From assembly GCF_964199755.1 (NCBI RefSeq), contig NC_133896.1:177681092-177745091 (forward strand): a stretch of DNA of 64,000 nucleotides, given 5' to 3'. Position 1 is the first letter of the stretch; each line of letters opens with the position of its first letter. The notes beneath the pieces were generated by a model that saw nothing but the letters and a program-made list of their open reading frames with translations, was not told the origin of the DNA and did no database searches. This DNA comes from Larus michahellis. Taxonomy: Eukaryota > Chordata > Aves > Charadriiformes > Laridae. Positions 1-11,616 of the stretch are shown in pieces. The position numbers were made by a program, and so were the translations under genes.

Positions 1-1737
1 GATTGCAACCTTATCTGCAAGTTTAATCATGCAAGGAAGAGGTCTGAGACAGTCTTGTCACAGAGTTGTCTGTAGACAACTTAATTTTGCATTTAAAATC
101 ATAACATCTAGATTTTGTCTACTTTACTTCTGTGCACCGTAACAGCCATTGACTTCTGAATTAGTTAGCTGACACAAATCCAGTTTTCCCTTCATACAGT
201 CGTCCTTCCCAAGGAGTCCTTTTCCCCTTCCTGGTAAAGGGGAAGGCTGGTAAAAGCCACTAGGGATGCCACGCTGGCGGCAACCTCAACAGCGGGCGAA
301 TGTAAAATGGACCTCTGGGTCCTTGTGGAAATAGTCCTCCCACAAGCCTGTTATGCAAAAGCTGGGCACCACCATCATTACTCCTAATCCAAAAAGACCA
401 CTGGTTTTAGGCTGATCACAGAGGTACCTTTAGCAGTCGGGCAGTACTAGCAAGCTGGCCTTCTTGACCATTGTCTAGGGTTAGGCACTTAAAGTCCATT
501 GAAATCCCAATTTTAAATCTCAATCCAGATCTAGGAAATTATTTACAGATAATTACAAGGGTTAGTATCCGCCTCAGAATCCAGACCCGCAGGTTCTGCC
601 CTCAACTGGGCCACAGCTATAGCATGTCTTTCAATCAAGCCAGTTCTTAATGCTTTTATTTCCTCAGCTAGGATACTGCAGAAGTTACTTCACTGACTTT
701 GGAAACGTGCAGATTTAACAGTTTTACAGAGAATCCCACTTGAGTACTGTTAAAAGGCTGTTGCTACGGTCCTCTTAAAACAATAGGCCTCTCAGTCTAA
801 TGCAAATATTAGTAAAATGATTCTGATCGTTTGCAAGTACAGCTGCAGGCAAGCATATTCACACAGATGCCTGCAAAGATGCAATGCCAGCGAGCAGCCT
901 GGGATGCCAAAGGTCTGTGTGGTGAGTGCTCATTTAAAAGGGCCGTTAAAAGCACTTCTTGGGAGCGGGCAGACAGGCAGAGGAATAGCAGAAAAGACTG
1001 GAGGGGAAGGTGGGAAGCCACAGGCAGACCTGTCTTTCGGGGAAAAGTTTTAAAGGAGGGAAAGGAGAAGGTTGGAGACGAGAAGGATCCATGGCAGTAG
1101 AAGGGGTGACCAATTTGGCAGCCCCATCCAGAAAGAAGGGAAGGGGCTGCTCGTGCCTGTGAGACGACAAGGTGTTGAACCCGAGCGGAGCCAACCAGCA
1201 GGTTGAGGAGGAAGGACAAAGGTTGGGAAAAGACAACCTCCAGCATCCTCTGAGGGATGTGTCCTGTCAAAGTCAGCCTGGTTGGGTGCTAGTCACTGGA
1301 AAGGTATCACTACAGCCACACTCAGGTATTAGAAATATGCTCTCATTCCTAAAGGAGCCAGGTTGGTTTTTTTTCAGCTCTCACCTGTCCAATGGTTTAT
1401 GGATTCCCAAGGTCAGGAGCAATAAAATATTAACATCTAATCTGTCATACCACCAATGAAAACTATAATCTGGCCCATGACCTCACGTGAGTACCAGGTT
1501 GTTAACTAAAGAAAGGAATCAAATCTTCCTCTAATAAATACTCAGGACTGTGACAGGTAAAATTCAGGTCATACGTCTCCTTTGAAGTTTTAATGGCCAC
1601 TCCAATTTTATGATAAAGCCACTCACCTTATGTTTGTAGTAATTTTGCAAAGCCCGAAGCGGCTCTAGTCATCTTTGGTGCACAGTTCCCAAGGACAGAG
1701 CTCTCATAAAACTGCAAGCTTCAAAGGGATCAGACCT

Positions 1738-1800
1738 CTTCTTTTCTCTCCTTCTCTCTCTGTTTTTTTTTTTTTTGTGTGTGTGGTTTGTTTTTTTTCT
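1738..1800. repeat. Pyrimidine-rich and (GT)n tract
   Basis: C/T-rich sequence, then 14 T, then GTGTGTGTG and a second T run. Confidence 0.8.
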
Positions 1801-1908
1801 TAAAAGGAACATTTCCGAACGTTTCTTCCCCTGTTTTCTACATAGCTCCCTGAGGAACCTCCCAGTTGAGCCCCCCAACTAGACTTCTTCCTCAAGCTCT
1901 GTCACCCA

Positions 1909-1996
1909 CAAAAATAAAATAAAATAATAAAATAAAATAAAATAAAATAATAAAATAAAATAAAATAAAATAAAATAAAATAAAATAAAATAAAAT
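1909..1996. repeat. (AAAAT)n microsatellite
   Basis: About 88 bp of AAAAT units with two shortened AAT units. Confidence 0.95.
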
Positions 1997-2169
1997 GCCT
2001 TTTCCTTTTTCTTAATAGTAAGGCAATTTTCTGGGTCATTTCTGCTTTTTGTCTTTATTCTATTGTCAATGCGGAGTAATTTGAAACAAATCAATAGAGC
2101 CTGTGTATTTGCATATTTCTCAGGCTCTAAGAAGGACCACATGCAGCAGAACTGCTCCCCTGAATGCCA

Positions 2170-2195
2170 TTTTTTTGTTTGTTTGTTTGTTTGTT
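2170..2195. repeat. (GTTT)n short repeat
   Basis: T run followed by five GTTT units. Confidence 0.85.
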
Positions 2196-2298
2196 CCCCT
2201 CCTTTTAAAGTCGGGGGGAAGCCGAGCTGAATCTGCCAAAGCTTGAACTCCAAAGCTAACGTCCATCTTGGTAAATGAAACAGAGCCGGGGAACGTTC

Positions 2299-2352
2299 CC
2301 AGGCACTGGAAGGCAATTGTCTGTGCTGTTTAATTGTTAGCACAGTGCCTGG
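2299..2352. repeat. Nested inverted repeat with MIR-like segment
   Basis: CCAGGCACTG (2299-2308) is the perfect complement of CAGTGCCTGG (2343-2352). An inner pair, CTGTGCT (2321-2327) and AGCACAG (2339-2345), shares three bases with the outer 3' arm. The 2337-2356 segment resembles the 3' part of the MIR SINE consensus. Confidence 0.6.
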
Positions 2353-2931
2353 CACAGCGGAGCCGGGGCCAACTTTCCCAAACAATTCCCGAGCGCCGGC
2401 CAACAGCTGGCATGGGCCGGGGCCACGCTCAACAGGCGGTTTGCATGGAGGGCACGGAGGGGAAGGGAGGACAGTAGTATGGACGTGGCCGTTTCCATCT
2501 CCATCGGCCTGAGCACCAGGGAATGGTCCTGGTGCACCACGCTTCATTTACTGGTGCAGACACAGCCGCGGCTGCTCGAACTTGACGCTCGTACAACTAC
2601 GCCATTGCGAGGAGAAAGCCGCTTATCCAACTTCCCGTCACGAACGTATATATTTGCTTGTAGATTGATTTTATAGATTGCCTTGGCTATAATATTGATT
2701 TGCTTCCATTAATTGCTAAGGATTGGGGTTTTTTTCAGATGTTTATGTTTAAATGACAAGGATGAGACACTTGGGGGCGGGGGGGGAAACGCCATTTGTC
2801 TATTTTGCTAATTCCCCCGTGGAAGTAAAAGTCTGAGAGGGAGCAGATGGGAACTTCATGCACTTACACCGAGCGCTGGAAAACGATTCAAACCTGTTTG
2901 AATCAAAAGTCTGTCCAGGCATGGGCCAAAC

Positions 2932-3091
2932 CATAGAATCAGAACGGTTTGGGTTGGAAGGGACCTTAAAGATCACGTAGTTCCAACCCCCCCTGCCATG
3001 GCCAGGGACACCTCCCACTAGACCAGGCTGCTCAAAGCCTCATCCAGCCTGGCCCTGAACACTTCCAGGGATGGGGCAACCACAACCATCC
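2932..3091 (-). mobile_element. CR1 LINE 3' fragment
   Basis: The plus strand reads ATAGAATC, then GGTTTGGGTTGGAAGGGACC and TTCCAACCCCCCCTGCCATGG, with ACTTCCAGGGATGGGGCA further on. This is the reverse complement of the bird CR1 3' end. Only about 160 bp remain, typical of 5'-truncated CR1 copies; it contains no intact gene. Confidence 0.88.
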
Positions 3092-6000
3092 CCAGCCACA
3101 GTTGTGCAAATGGCATACAGTTCAAGTTTATTCAGTTTTATCATCAAACGCGCCAGCCCCAGATGTTTCTCCAGGCGCGGTAAGGTGCACCAACCCATGC
3201 ACCTTATGGCAGTGGTGGCTGGCGGTATTAACACGAAGGGAATATTTGCTTGGAAACAAGTTGAAGACTGGTGAGATGGTCATCCTCCTTTCAGCCACCA
3301 GACCTCAGCTAACACTCTGTTCCCCACATGGAAGACAAAGTGAGAAACACTGAGAAGAAACAGCGGGAGGTGCCTCTAAGGGACCATCACAAAACAGCAA
3401 TGCCAGCCACAGGCAAATGAAGGAACATCTACCAGCCACTATATGCAAGCGGAATAATGTAAACACACAAAATAATCTCATAAAGACGATAAAAGAGGAA
3501 CATGTGGGTCCCCTGAGCCTAATTTTTCTGCAGATGGTACATGTCAGAAATAGCTGGTATTCAGAACTGTCTTTTCAGGGCATGCTTCTTTAAGGTTACT
3601 GAAAAGTTCCTTTATTCAAGAAATTAGCTTAAATGTCCTAAGGCACAGTATGTACTCTGAAAATACTCACATTTCATTTGATTGCTGTTGTTAATGTTTC
3701 AGAAATGAAGTAAGTTTTCCCCTGGGGACATTTAGCCTGGCTTACCCATTTGTCTGAGCTTCTTCAAAGGAGGAATGATTCTTAGTTCTAGCCTGATAAC
3801 AGCACAGGAGAAAAACCAAACGCAGCGTTAGGAAAACAGCGATTTATTAATTTTGGGGGTGGAGGGGAAGCCACAGGTAAATTTAGTAATAGCATACAAA
3901 TATTTGTATAAGAAAACTGCCGCTCTCTCATTATTTAGCTGAGAACACTGAGAACAAAAAACCAAGGCAAGCCAATTTCAACTTCAAGTGTATCTGAACA
4001 CGTTACTATTGCTTTTTCTTACCAACACTTTGTGAATTTGAGTGTTCATTTAAGGAATTCATCAGAGGTGGGCTGAGGGGAAAGGTCTGGACCATGTAAG
4101 GTTCTTACTGATAATGGGCAACAGAGGAAATCATGTTAATCCAGCAAGAATTCTGCCATTTTCCACAGCAGAAATCTTACAAATTTTGCCCTGGGGAGAT
4201 CACTGTATTCGAACAAAACTGGAAAATAAACCTCTTCTTAAGGATCAAATCTGGACCTGGCCTCAGAAGAGACTGCAGATTAAAAAATTGGAATCCAGAA
4301 ATTTGTTGTGAAAACTCCCCGAGAGCAATACACTCAGTCTTTCTTTTGTGTCATACTTAAATACAGCAGTTTTTCAAATTAAATCCTATTTCACTATATC
4401 ATTTCAGTCCGCGATGGAGGTTCCCGGTCCAGCCTGAAGCGTACAAGGTGCCCAGAGTCACCAACAAGGCGGTGGCAAGGCTCACCTGGTGCCAGCTCCG
4501 CACCATCGCTTGCCAAGGGAGAAGGTTGCTCCTACAGACCCAGACCTCAAGTCAGCTCTGGTGCCAACGCAGCCCGCAGGAACAGATTTCTCAAGCCTTC
4601 TCCGGTCATGTGAGCTACTGAAGCTGCATGTTGCTGCTTCTCATTGAAGCAAAACTTCAGGTCTGATCCACCCAAAAGGGGTTTAGCACCTAAGGTGGGG
4701 TGTAATGCAAGCGGGTAACCCATAAAACCTGCTAATTCCGCTAATGTTTAACCCTACAGGTTAAACTCTGTATGCCAATAAATTTATGGGTTTAAAATTC
4801 CTGATGGTCCTCGAGCTGTGCGTGTGTAGATATGCAGCGGAGCCTCAGGCTTCATGCTGGTAGAGACTTGGGTCACGCTCATCCCTGGTCAGGATCCAGA
4901 AAGGAGGCATCACCCTCCCTAAATCCTCTGGGGGGTCTTAATTTCAAAGGCACTCTTCTGCTTCACTTTCTGCACGCGTATGGGATGAGGCTTCTCACAA
5001 GCTGCCACTGCTTATTTTTTTGCAAAGCCACTGCCTTGAAGGAGTTTGGTGATGGTGGCCCTCTTTGATAGACTAACCTAGGAAGCAGGACGATCCTCTG
5101 GCAGCCGGGAGATGGAATACCCGCTCCCCCTAGGCCTGAGAAAGCCAAAAGCCAAGGTCACCGGCTTCCAAGGAGACCCACCAGGCCACAAGTTATTCAG
5201 AGGCACAGAGAGGGTTCACTTTCATCCCTCTCAAGGCCAGGCCATCGAGCAGCCGAGAGTGTCAGATTCGTGCGACTGGAAAAAGAGAGCCATGAGCCTG
5301 CAACCTCGCAGCGCGGGTACTGACCTGGGAGACTGGGACGCTGGTCCCTCTGAGGGTGCCTACATCCTTTTTTCGGCCTAGCGATCCATCCCAATGGGTT
5401 GGAAATAATGACAAACCACAATAACAATAGCCAGCTAAACAAAACAAGTACAAACAGAAACAACAACTGAGGCTGGGAAGAGAAATGGCCTTTGGGGATA
5501 TTATTTAGAAGAGACTTCAGACTTTGATTTCCCAGGCAGAGGAGGTGGCAAATCAGCCAATGTGACTCCTCGGCTCTTGAGAAAGAGGCAAACCACATTT
5601 TCCTAAAGCTTCCTGTAGCCGAAGCCGTTGAACTGACTCTACTGCAGTAAAAAAAGAGTAAGGCAGGAAAACGGGGAGGTCAGCACAAAAAGCAGGGTCG
5701 GAAACCCCATGACTCCACACTGAACAGCTAAACGTTTCTGAGCTGCTGCCTCAGGAGTGCGAGAATCCCCCTTGCCATCACATGCCTTTGCTCGGTCCCA
5801 AGGGAAGCAGAAGGCTCTCATCAGCTTCCCGAGCCCCGTGCGTAAAAAAGATCACACTGGGTGCAATAGTCGTTATGCACGCAGCAATAACATGTCCTGT
5901 ATATTGACACAAGCACCGTACATAAAGAAAAGAAAAAAAAAAAAGGAAGTTTGCCCCGGTTATACGACGCAACCCGGGGAGACCGTCAGAAAGCAAACAA

Positions 6001-6507
6001 GCCGCGCTGTTATTCTTTATGCCCCGAATTCAAACCCGGGTCAGGCGAGACGTGTGCCCCAGCAGGGGCAGCACGGGCCCAAGCCCGTCACCAGCAACCA
6101 GTTGGTGGGGTGGGAAGGAGCAGCAGTAGTAGCTGGAGCTGCGGGAGCAATGGGAAACGGGAATTAAGCCTGAGACTGATGGGCAGCAGAAACGGGGCCA
6201 GGCAGAGAGCGGGAAGAAAAAGCAGAGCTAAGGGAGGAGGAAGTCTGCCTTGAGAAGCTCCACCTGAGACCTCATTTCAGGCTGCTGCCTGCTGCCACCT
6301 GCACAGGTGCTCCTGCAGGAATAACTCACGTATTTAACTTGCCGAGCTGAAGAGTTACTCTCTTTTTCAGTGTGAATTTGCTTGGCGTCTGCAATATAAC
6401 TGCCCTTCCCTCTCCCCACAGCTCGCTCGCTCTCTCAAATCTGGAAGACTTCAAAATAAGGAAATAACCTACTCCTTGAAAACAGAAATTCATTGTTGCG
6501 TTTCTTC
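3092..6507. other. Intergenic
   Basis: No gene or repeat family recognised. Moderately GC-rich patches at about 4410-4620, 4820-5400 and 5950-6300 give several chance frames on both strands without family resemblance. Confidence 0.55.
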
Positions 6508-7132
6508 CAACAGCATCCTGGCCTGTATAGGCCACAGGAATACTGTGGCCAGCAGGACTCGGGAAGCGATCGTCCCCCATACTCGGCACTGGTGAGGCCC
6601 CACCTCGGGTACTGTGTCCAGTTTTGGGCCCCTCACCACAAAAAAGACATTGAGATTGTGGAGCGTGTCCAGAGAAGGGCAACGAAGCTGGTGAGGGGAC
6701 TGGAAAACAAGTCTTATGAGGAGCGGCTGAGGGAGCTGGGGTTGTTTAGTCTGGAGCAAAGGAGGCTGAGGGGAGACCTTACCCCTCTCTACAGCTACCT
6801 GAAAGGAGGTTGTAGCGAGGTGGGGGTCGGCCTCATCTCCCAAATTACAAGCGATAGGACGAGAGGGAACAGCCTCAAATTGCGCCAGGGGAGGTTTAGA
6901 CTGGATATTAGGAAAAATTTCTTCACCAAAAGGGTTATCAAACATTGGAACAGGCTGCCCAGGTAAGCAGTGGAATCGCCAGGCCTGAAGGTATTGAAAA
7001 GACGGGTAGACATGGTGCTTGGGGACATGGTTTAGCGATGGTTTTGTCAGTGTTAGGTTGATGGTTGAACTTGATGGCCTTAAAGATGCCTTCCAACCTA
7101 GATGATTCTGTAAGTCTATGATTCTATGATTC
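6508..7132 (+). mobile_element. CR1 LINE, 5'-truncated, with remnant of the ORF2 C-terminus
   Basis: About 625 bp ending in TCTATGATTCTATGATT, the CR1 3' terminus. The plus-strand translation contains the C-terminal region of the CR1 reverse transcriptase: [17 protein letters not shown], then [13 protein letters not shown] and [19 protein letters not shown]. The frame stops early at NRLPR through a TAA at 6964-6966, where related copies read on. It is an inactive fossil. Confidence 0.92.
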
Positions 7133-9827
7133 CCCAGTACAGTACACATAGCAGGGAAAACAGACCTTTACATTTCCCAAATTGTTTGGAAATTTGGTGT
7201 GGAAACACCCATTTTCTCCTCCCCCGGCCGCTCCTCAACTAACCTGTGGAGCTGGAGCTCGCTGCCATGACACGTCGTCAAAAGCAAGTATTTGCCAGGA
7301 TTCAGAATTGCACTGAATATGCAAATGAACACGCATGCACACACACACACGTACGCGCCAATATATATTTGCATACATATTTATATATAAACAGTAACTA
7401 TTTTTAAGAAGCACAATAACAACATCAAAGAAATCCCAGGAACTGCGGCACTCTTTGTTTGCCATGGACAGGCCTTTGTTCGCCGTAGACAGACCGGACC
7501 CTGCCTGGTCTCCACAGGCTTCTCCGGTGGCCTGCGTCAGCTCAAATCCCAAATCCTAAACAAGGGGCATTGGTGAGGGTGCTAGAAACACAGTAGATGA
7601 CAACAACAACGTCATGGTTAGTAGTGTAGAAGAGGAATAAGTAAACACGAGCGAAGCATGCGAGTCGCTTCATTAAAAGCGTACCCATCGGGCTGCTTCT
7701 GCTCCTTACAGTGGCCAATGAATTCCCTCCGTCCTACCGCACTTGAAGTGCCAGGATGCATTATTCAGCACATGAGTAATTCACCACATTCTTTCGGCTA
7801 AGTGTCAGTTGTTGAGCCGGACTCTCTTTCATGAAGGTCAACAGCAACACCACTACGGCAGTTGTAGAACGTGGCGGAGCCTCGTGCCACCGTACTGACC
7901 AGATCAAAACAAAGATCTGTGCGAGGATCCCCTGTAATGAAGGCCACAAGGTTCCCATGTGCGCACAGAGGTGCTTCTGTGGCGGATCAGGCCCTAAACT
8001 CACATTGGAAACCACAGGAAGGAACTTGGCGCCCAGTCAAGAGGAGGACTAGGTGTTCACGTGGCCACCAGAAAAGCCAGTTGGCCAACTGGAGTTTCCC
8101 TCTTCATGTGGAATGATAATTCGGGTGCTGAAGGATAATTGGAGAGTTGAATTTGAGGGTGGCCTCAGTTCCTCGGGGGACTCTGCGCCAACTGCTCTAA
8201 ATGAACCGAGCGGGGGCTACGGTGGCACTGCTTTTTCTCGCAGGTTTTGCCATCAGCCATGCTGTTGAACTCCTGGATTAATGCCACCCGTTGCTTGCCA
8301 GTGGAGAAAGCTCCTCTACATTTGGTTTTGTAATGTATTCTGGTGCACAGGTCTGCTGTGCCTGCCTCTGTTTGCATTTGCTGAAGTAGATGGGCCTAAT
8401 TATGGCCTTTCATTCAAGATTAATATGAAGCCATTAAGCTGGTTTATGCAACCAGGTAGCTGAGCAACAGAAACATCTAAAACAAGTATGAGGCAATGTC
8501 GGAGGCTGAAACCATGCAATCAGCCGGCTTTGGTTGTGAAAAGGCATGGGAAACGCAGAAGCCAGCGGACCAAAGACAAAAGACAGGATGAGAGAAGATT
8601 CAGGAGCAGCTACCAAACCCACCGCTGGTCCAGCCCCACATGGTCGGGCTGAGCTAAACAGGGAGGCTTCAGGGAGGCTTCACCCCACGCCGCGCTCAGC
8701 AAAATAAGCCCCGGTAGCAATTTTTCGCAGTGACGCCAGAGGAACGGTTGCCCAATTCATTGCCAGCCTCCTCTCCGAGCAGAAACGCTCCGAAGAAACT
8801 CAGGCATTTTGCTAATGGCTGGATCAGAAAAGGGCAACGTCGCAGAAATGCTGCTGGGAGCTCCCTCTCCCTCTTCTCCAAAACATCGCTCTTGCGTTTG
8901 GGGTTGTGGAGAGCCAGGCGAGACACGGGCAGATTGTCTTCGTAATTAGCCACGTCTTCATTGACTTAGTTAACGCTGAGGTATTTTTTTAAAAGGAGGG
9001 ATTAGCTGACGTGTGGGAGGGGCTCATTACGAGAAAAATCAATTAAAGAAAAATCAAAAGTTAGGTTGTAAGGTAAGAACAGAGGAATTTAAGAAAGGAT
9101 TTAGGCGCCAGTGTTTACAAGACAATTGAATTTTGAAGAAATTGAGTGTTGATTTAATTGATTATAATCTGGTAGTAAATGGTACTTAAACTCTTTTATG
9201 GATTTTAAGTTAAATTTCTTTTTAAAAGCCTCGTATGCCTGTTTTCTATAGACTCAGAGGAAAGGATGAGAGACAGATGTAACCCCCAGATCTGAACATC
9301 CACATCCACTTCAGTTTTTCCATTGAACCATACTTCTGTCTTCCGAGGGAAAAACACTGAAAAGGAGACCTTGCTTGGGGGTCACTCCATCGCACTGCTA
9401 TGGCACCCTCCTGTCTTTTTAGGGCATAAAAGGAGCTTTTGGGGGAGAAACTTCTTTTGGGCAATGCTGTAGACGAGAGTGAATAGGTTTTACCCACCCT
9501 GCAAGCAGGAATTTGTATTGTACCCAACGGGTACCTTTAATTTACAATCACGCTACCGTGGAAGGACTTTTGCAACCATTTTCAGGCTACTGTACACTTC
9601 CTTTAAAGTTCTGATGGCAGAAAAGCACCATGCCTTATCCCTTCACATTTATTATCTTCATCAGGGCAGGATGCAGAAGTGCCAGGTACTTTCCGAAGAC
9701 ACCGTCCCTGCTATGAAGAACAGACTTAATATAGCTTAATATTGCTGTAATTTCCATCTCCCAGCACAAAAACATAGAACTTTCATTGTCTGAAGCTTGA
9801 GAGAGCACACGCACATGCACACGCACA
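7133..9827. other. Intergenic, immediately downstream of KLF5
   Basis: No gene recognised. Apart from the CA/TA microsatellite near 7.35 kb the sequence looks unique, and it is a plausible place for distal KLF5 regulatory elements; none can be proven from sequence alone. Confidence 0.55.
7326..7395. repeat. CA- and TA-rich microsatellite region
   Basis: CGCATGCACACACACACACG followed by ATATATATTTGCATACATAT-type sequence. Confidence 0.7.
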
Positions 9828-9871
9828 CACATTAGGCACTTTGTTTTATTTTGCAAAAAAAAAAAAAAAAA
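9806..9871. repeat. Imperfect (CA)n and poly(A) at the KLF5 3' end
   Basis: ACGCACATGCACACGCACAC at 9809-9828, then the inverted AATAAA and a run of 17 A at 9855-9871. On the KLF5 strand the CA tract is the GU-rich polyadenylation downstream element. Confidence 0.8.
9845..9850 (-). terminator. KLF5: KLF5 polyadenylation signal
   Basis: On the minus strand this reads AATAAA. It is followed within about 15-45 nt by a GU-rich stretch (reverse complement of the imperfect CA repeat at 9806-9830), the expected arrangement of signal plus downstream element. It is the only canonical signal seen downstream of the KLF5 stop codon. Confidence 0.85.
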
Positions 9872-10057
9872 GAGTCTTTATATATAAACCATTTCATTCT
9901 CTCTCAAAACATTCTACAACTATACAGCTGTTTGCTCCGTCATTTGCATAGGAAATACCACAATACAAAAATAAGGTAGGGGGGAGGCAAAAGAAGCAAA
10001 ACAGCAACCAATTTATGCATGTGTTTCCACGTATAAACATTTGAAGCCTTACAAAAT

Positions 10058-10085
10058 TATTTACATCGTTTGTCAACTATTTACA
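10058..10085 (-). promoter_or_regulatory. Paired Pumilio-type elements in KLF5 3'UTR
   Basis: Two exact TGTAAATA copies on the minus strand, at 10078-10085 and 10058-10065, start exactly 20 nt apart, about 210-235 nt before the poly(A) signal. Clustered UGUANAUA sites are typical of Pumilio-regulated mRNAs; binding here is inferred. Confidence 0.5.
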
Positions 10086-11043
10086 TTAAGAGCAACATTT
10101 CTAACTATAACAAACAAAACTATAATTTATCAAGTATATGTAAAATTGTCTTAAAAAAAAAAAAAAAGAGTCTATCATATACCACAAATAAATAAAGACA
10201 AACAACAGTTTTAACAAAGCTAGGTTTCCTGCAAGACCCTTTTTTTTGGTATTTTGATTGTCTAGTCTAGCCTTTGGTTGACAGCTTAATATTACAGCTT
10301 GTGAAGTCCAGACACTTATTAGGTTTGTTTGGTTTTCTCCTGTTGTCTGGCCAAATCCTACACGGTCTAACCTCGTCTTTGGCCCTTCATCTACTATTTC
10401 AAGGCTGAACACGGTGGATCAAAGTCATTGTTAGCATAAAAGGGCACCACTTTGTTGACTTCAGTGGAGTTTCAGCTACTTTTGTCAGCAGTAAATTTTC
10501 CCCTGCGTGTGTCGATCTGAAGAGTGGATTAACTAAACTGCACTGTAATTTTAAACAAAATTACTGTATCCTTTACCTTCTAGTAAATTACATGCAATAT
10601 CCACACGAAACTAGATCATACTGGTGCTGAACCAGCTTAACATGTCTGTGTATGAAAATTGCATCCTAAATCCTTCTTTTTGAAGTGATACGAAGTTTAG
10701 CTTATAGTAAGAGGTTTAACATTCTGTGTTCATTGTAACTATCCCCGTTATTTAAGCTTCCAACATTGACTTGACGGTTCATTCTACGTGTTTTGCCCTT
10801 TTAAGCGATTTGAAAACAAAATCCTGCTTTGAATATTCAGTGCACACCGTTTGAGCTAACAGGTACAAAACATCTGAACGCTTAGCTCATTTCTCTTATG
10901 AAAAATGAAGCTAAGTTTGTACTGTTTTGAGAGGTATTTAAATAACTTTTTTTTGTAAATGTGCCATGTTATCAAATGTAAAACTGCTTTTTTCAGACGG
11001 TTCTTAGAAAACTTTTGTATTAAACCTAAAAAGCTGATTTGCA

Positions 11044-11051
11044 TATTTACA
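11044..11051 (-). promoter_or_regulatory. Pumilio-type element 1 in KLF5 3'UTR
   Basis: The minus strand reads TGTAAATA, an exact match to the Pumilio consensus UGUANAUA, inside the KLF5 3'UTR. Confidence 0.5.
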
Positions 11052-11366
11052 AAATCTTTGTCATAGCAAACATGCAACATACAGAACAAAATGTTTTGTT
11101 CTATGGCTGTTTATGAATTTTTCTATGTACTTTATCTCCACAGAATGACTTAACATTTAAAAAAACCCCACAAGTACTAAGTATGTCCAGTAAAAACCTG
11201 ACAGATTACAATTCATGGCTTTTCCACTGCGTTCATTCACCTGCAGCCTCTCATTAACTCGTTTACTAAACATTGTCACAATAATGACAGTGCTTTGGTC
11301 AAAACACCGCAAGAGAAAAAAAAATATGTATAAAGCTGCAATGTGTCAAGACATAATACTTGTAAA

Positions 11367-11373
11367 GAGATGA
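11367..11373 (-). promoter_or_regulatory. miR-143 7-mer seed site in KLF5 3'UTR
   Basis: The minus strand reads TCATCTC, complementary to nucleotides 2-8 of miR-143-3p (7mer-m8), 112 nt downstream of the miR-145 site. The two miRNAs are co-transcribed in vertebrates, so paired sites fit joint control. Confidence 0.5.
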
Positions 11374-11484
11374 AACCTGCTGACTAAAGCCATATACATC
11401 ATGAGAGCAAACAAAACGACCGAACGCTCTGGTATTGTGATACAGTGTCTTCCCTTTTTCTGCATAAATATACAAAATATACAT

Positions 11485-11492
11485 TTCCAGTT
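11485..11492 (-). promoter_or_regulatory. miR-145 8-mer seed site in KLF5 3'UTR
   Basis: The minus strand reads AACTGGAA, the full 8-mer target of miR-145-5p, 125 nt past the stop codon. KLF5 is an established miR-145 target in smooth muscle. Confidence 0.6.
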
Positions 11493-11616
11493 TCTTTTGA
11501 GATTTCTTTTAAATGGATAACCCATACTCAAAAAAATTAAACTCATTTTAGTTGAATGTCGAGAGTCAATAGGAAATTGCATAGATACAGAACAGCCTCA
11601 ACAACAAGTCCGGCTT

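Larger units (their letters stand above)
1..2931. other. Intergenic, downstream of KLF5
   Basis: No gene recognised. Holds the simple repeats at 1.7-2.2 kb and the inverted repeat at 2.3 kb. Locally higher GC at about 2280-2480. Confidence 0.6.
9828..11616 (-). other. KLF5: KLF5 3'UTR
   Basis: About 1.79 kb of AT-rich, repeat-poor sequence runs from the KLF5 stop codon to a cleavage site expected 15-25 nt past the AATAAA at 9845-9850. I saw no other AATAAA or ATTAAA on the minus strand in this stretch, which makes the 3' end fairly secure. The length is close to that of the mammalian KLF5 3'UTR as I recall it. It carries seed matches for miR-143, miR-145 and miR-9, and three UGUAAAUA elements, annotated separately. 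Confidence 0.85.

Noticed and set aside
1879-2547. 222-codon minus-strand frame
   Set aside because: It runs through the (AAAAT)n repeat, giving an artificial Phe/Ile/Leu/Tyr tail, and has no recognisable domain.
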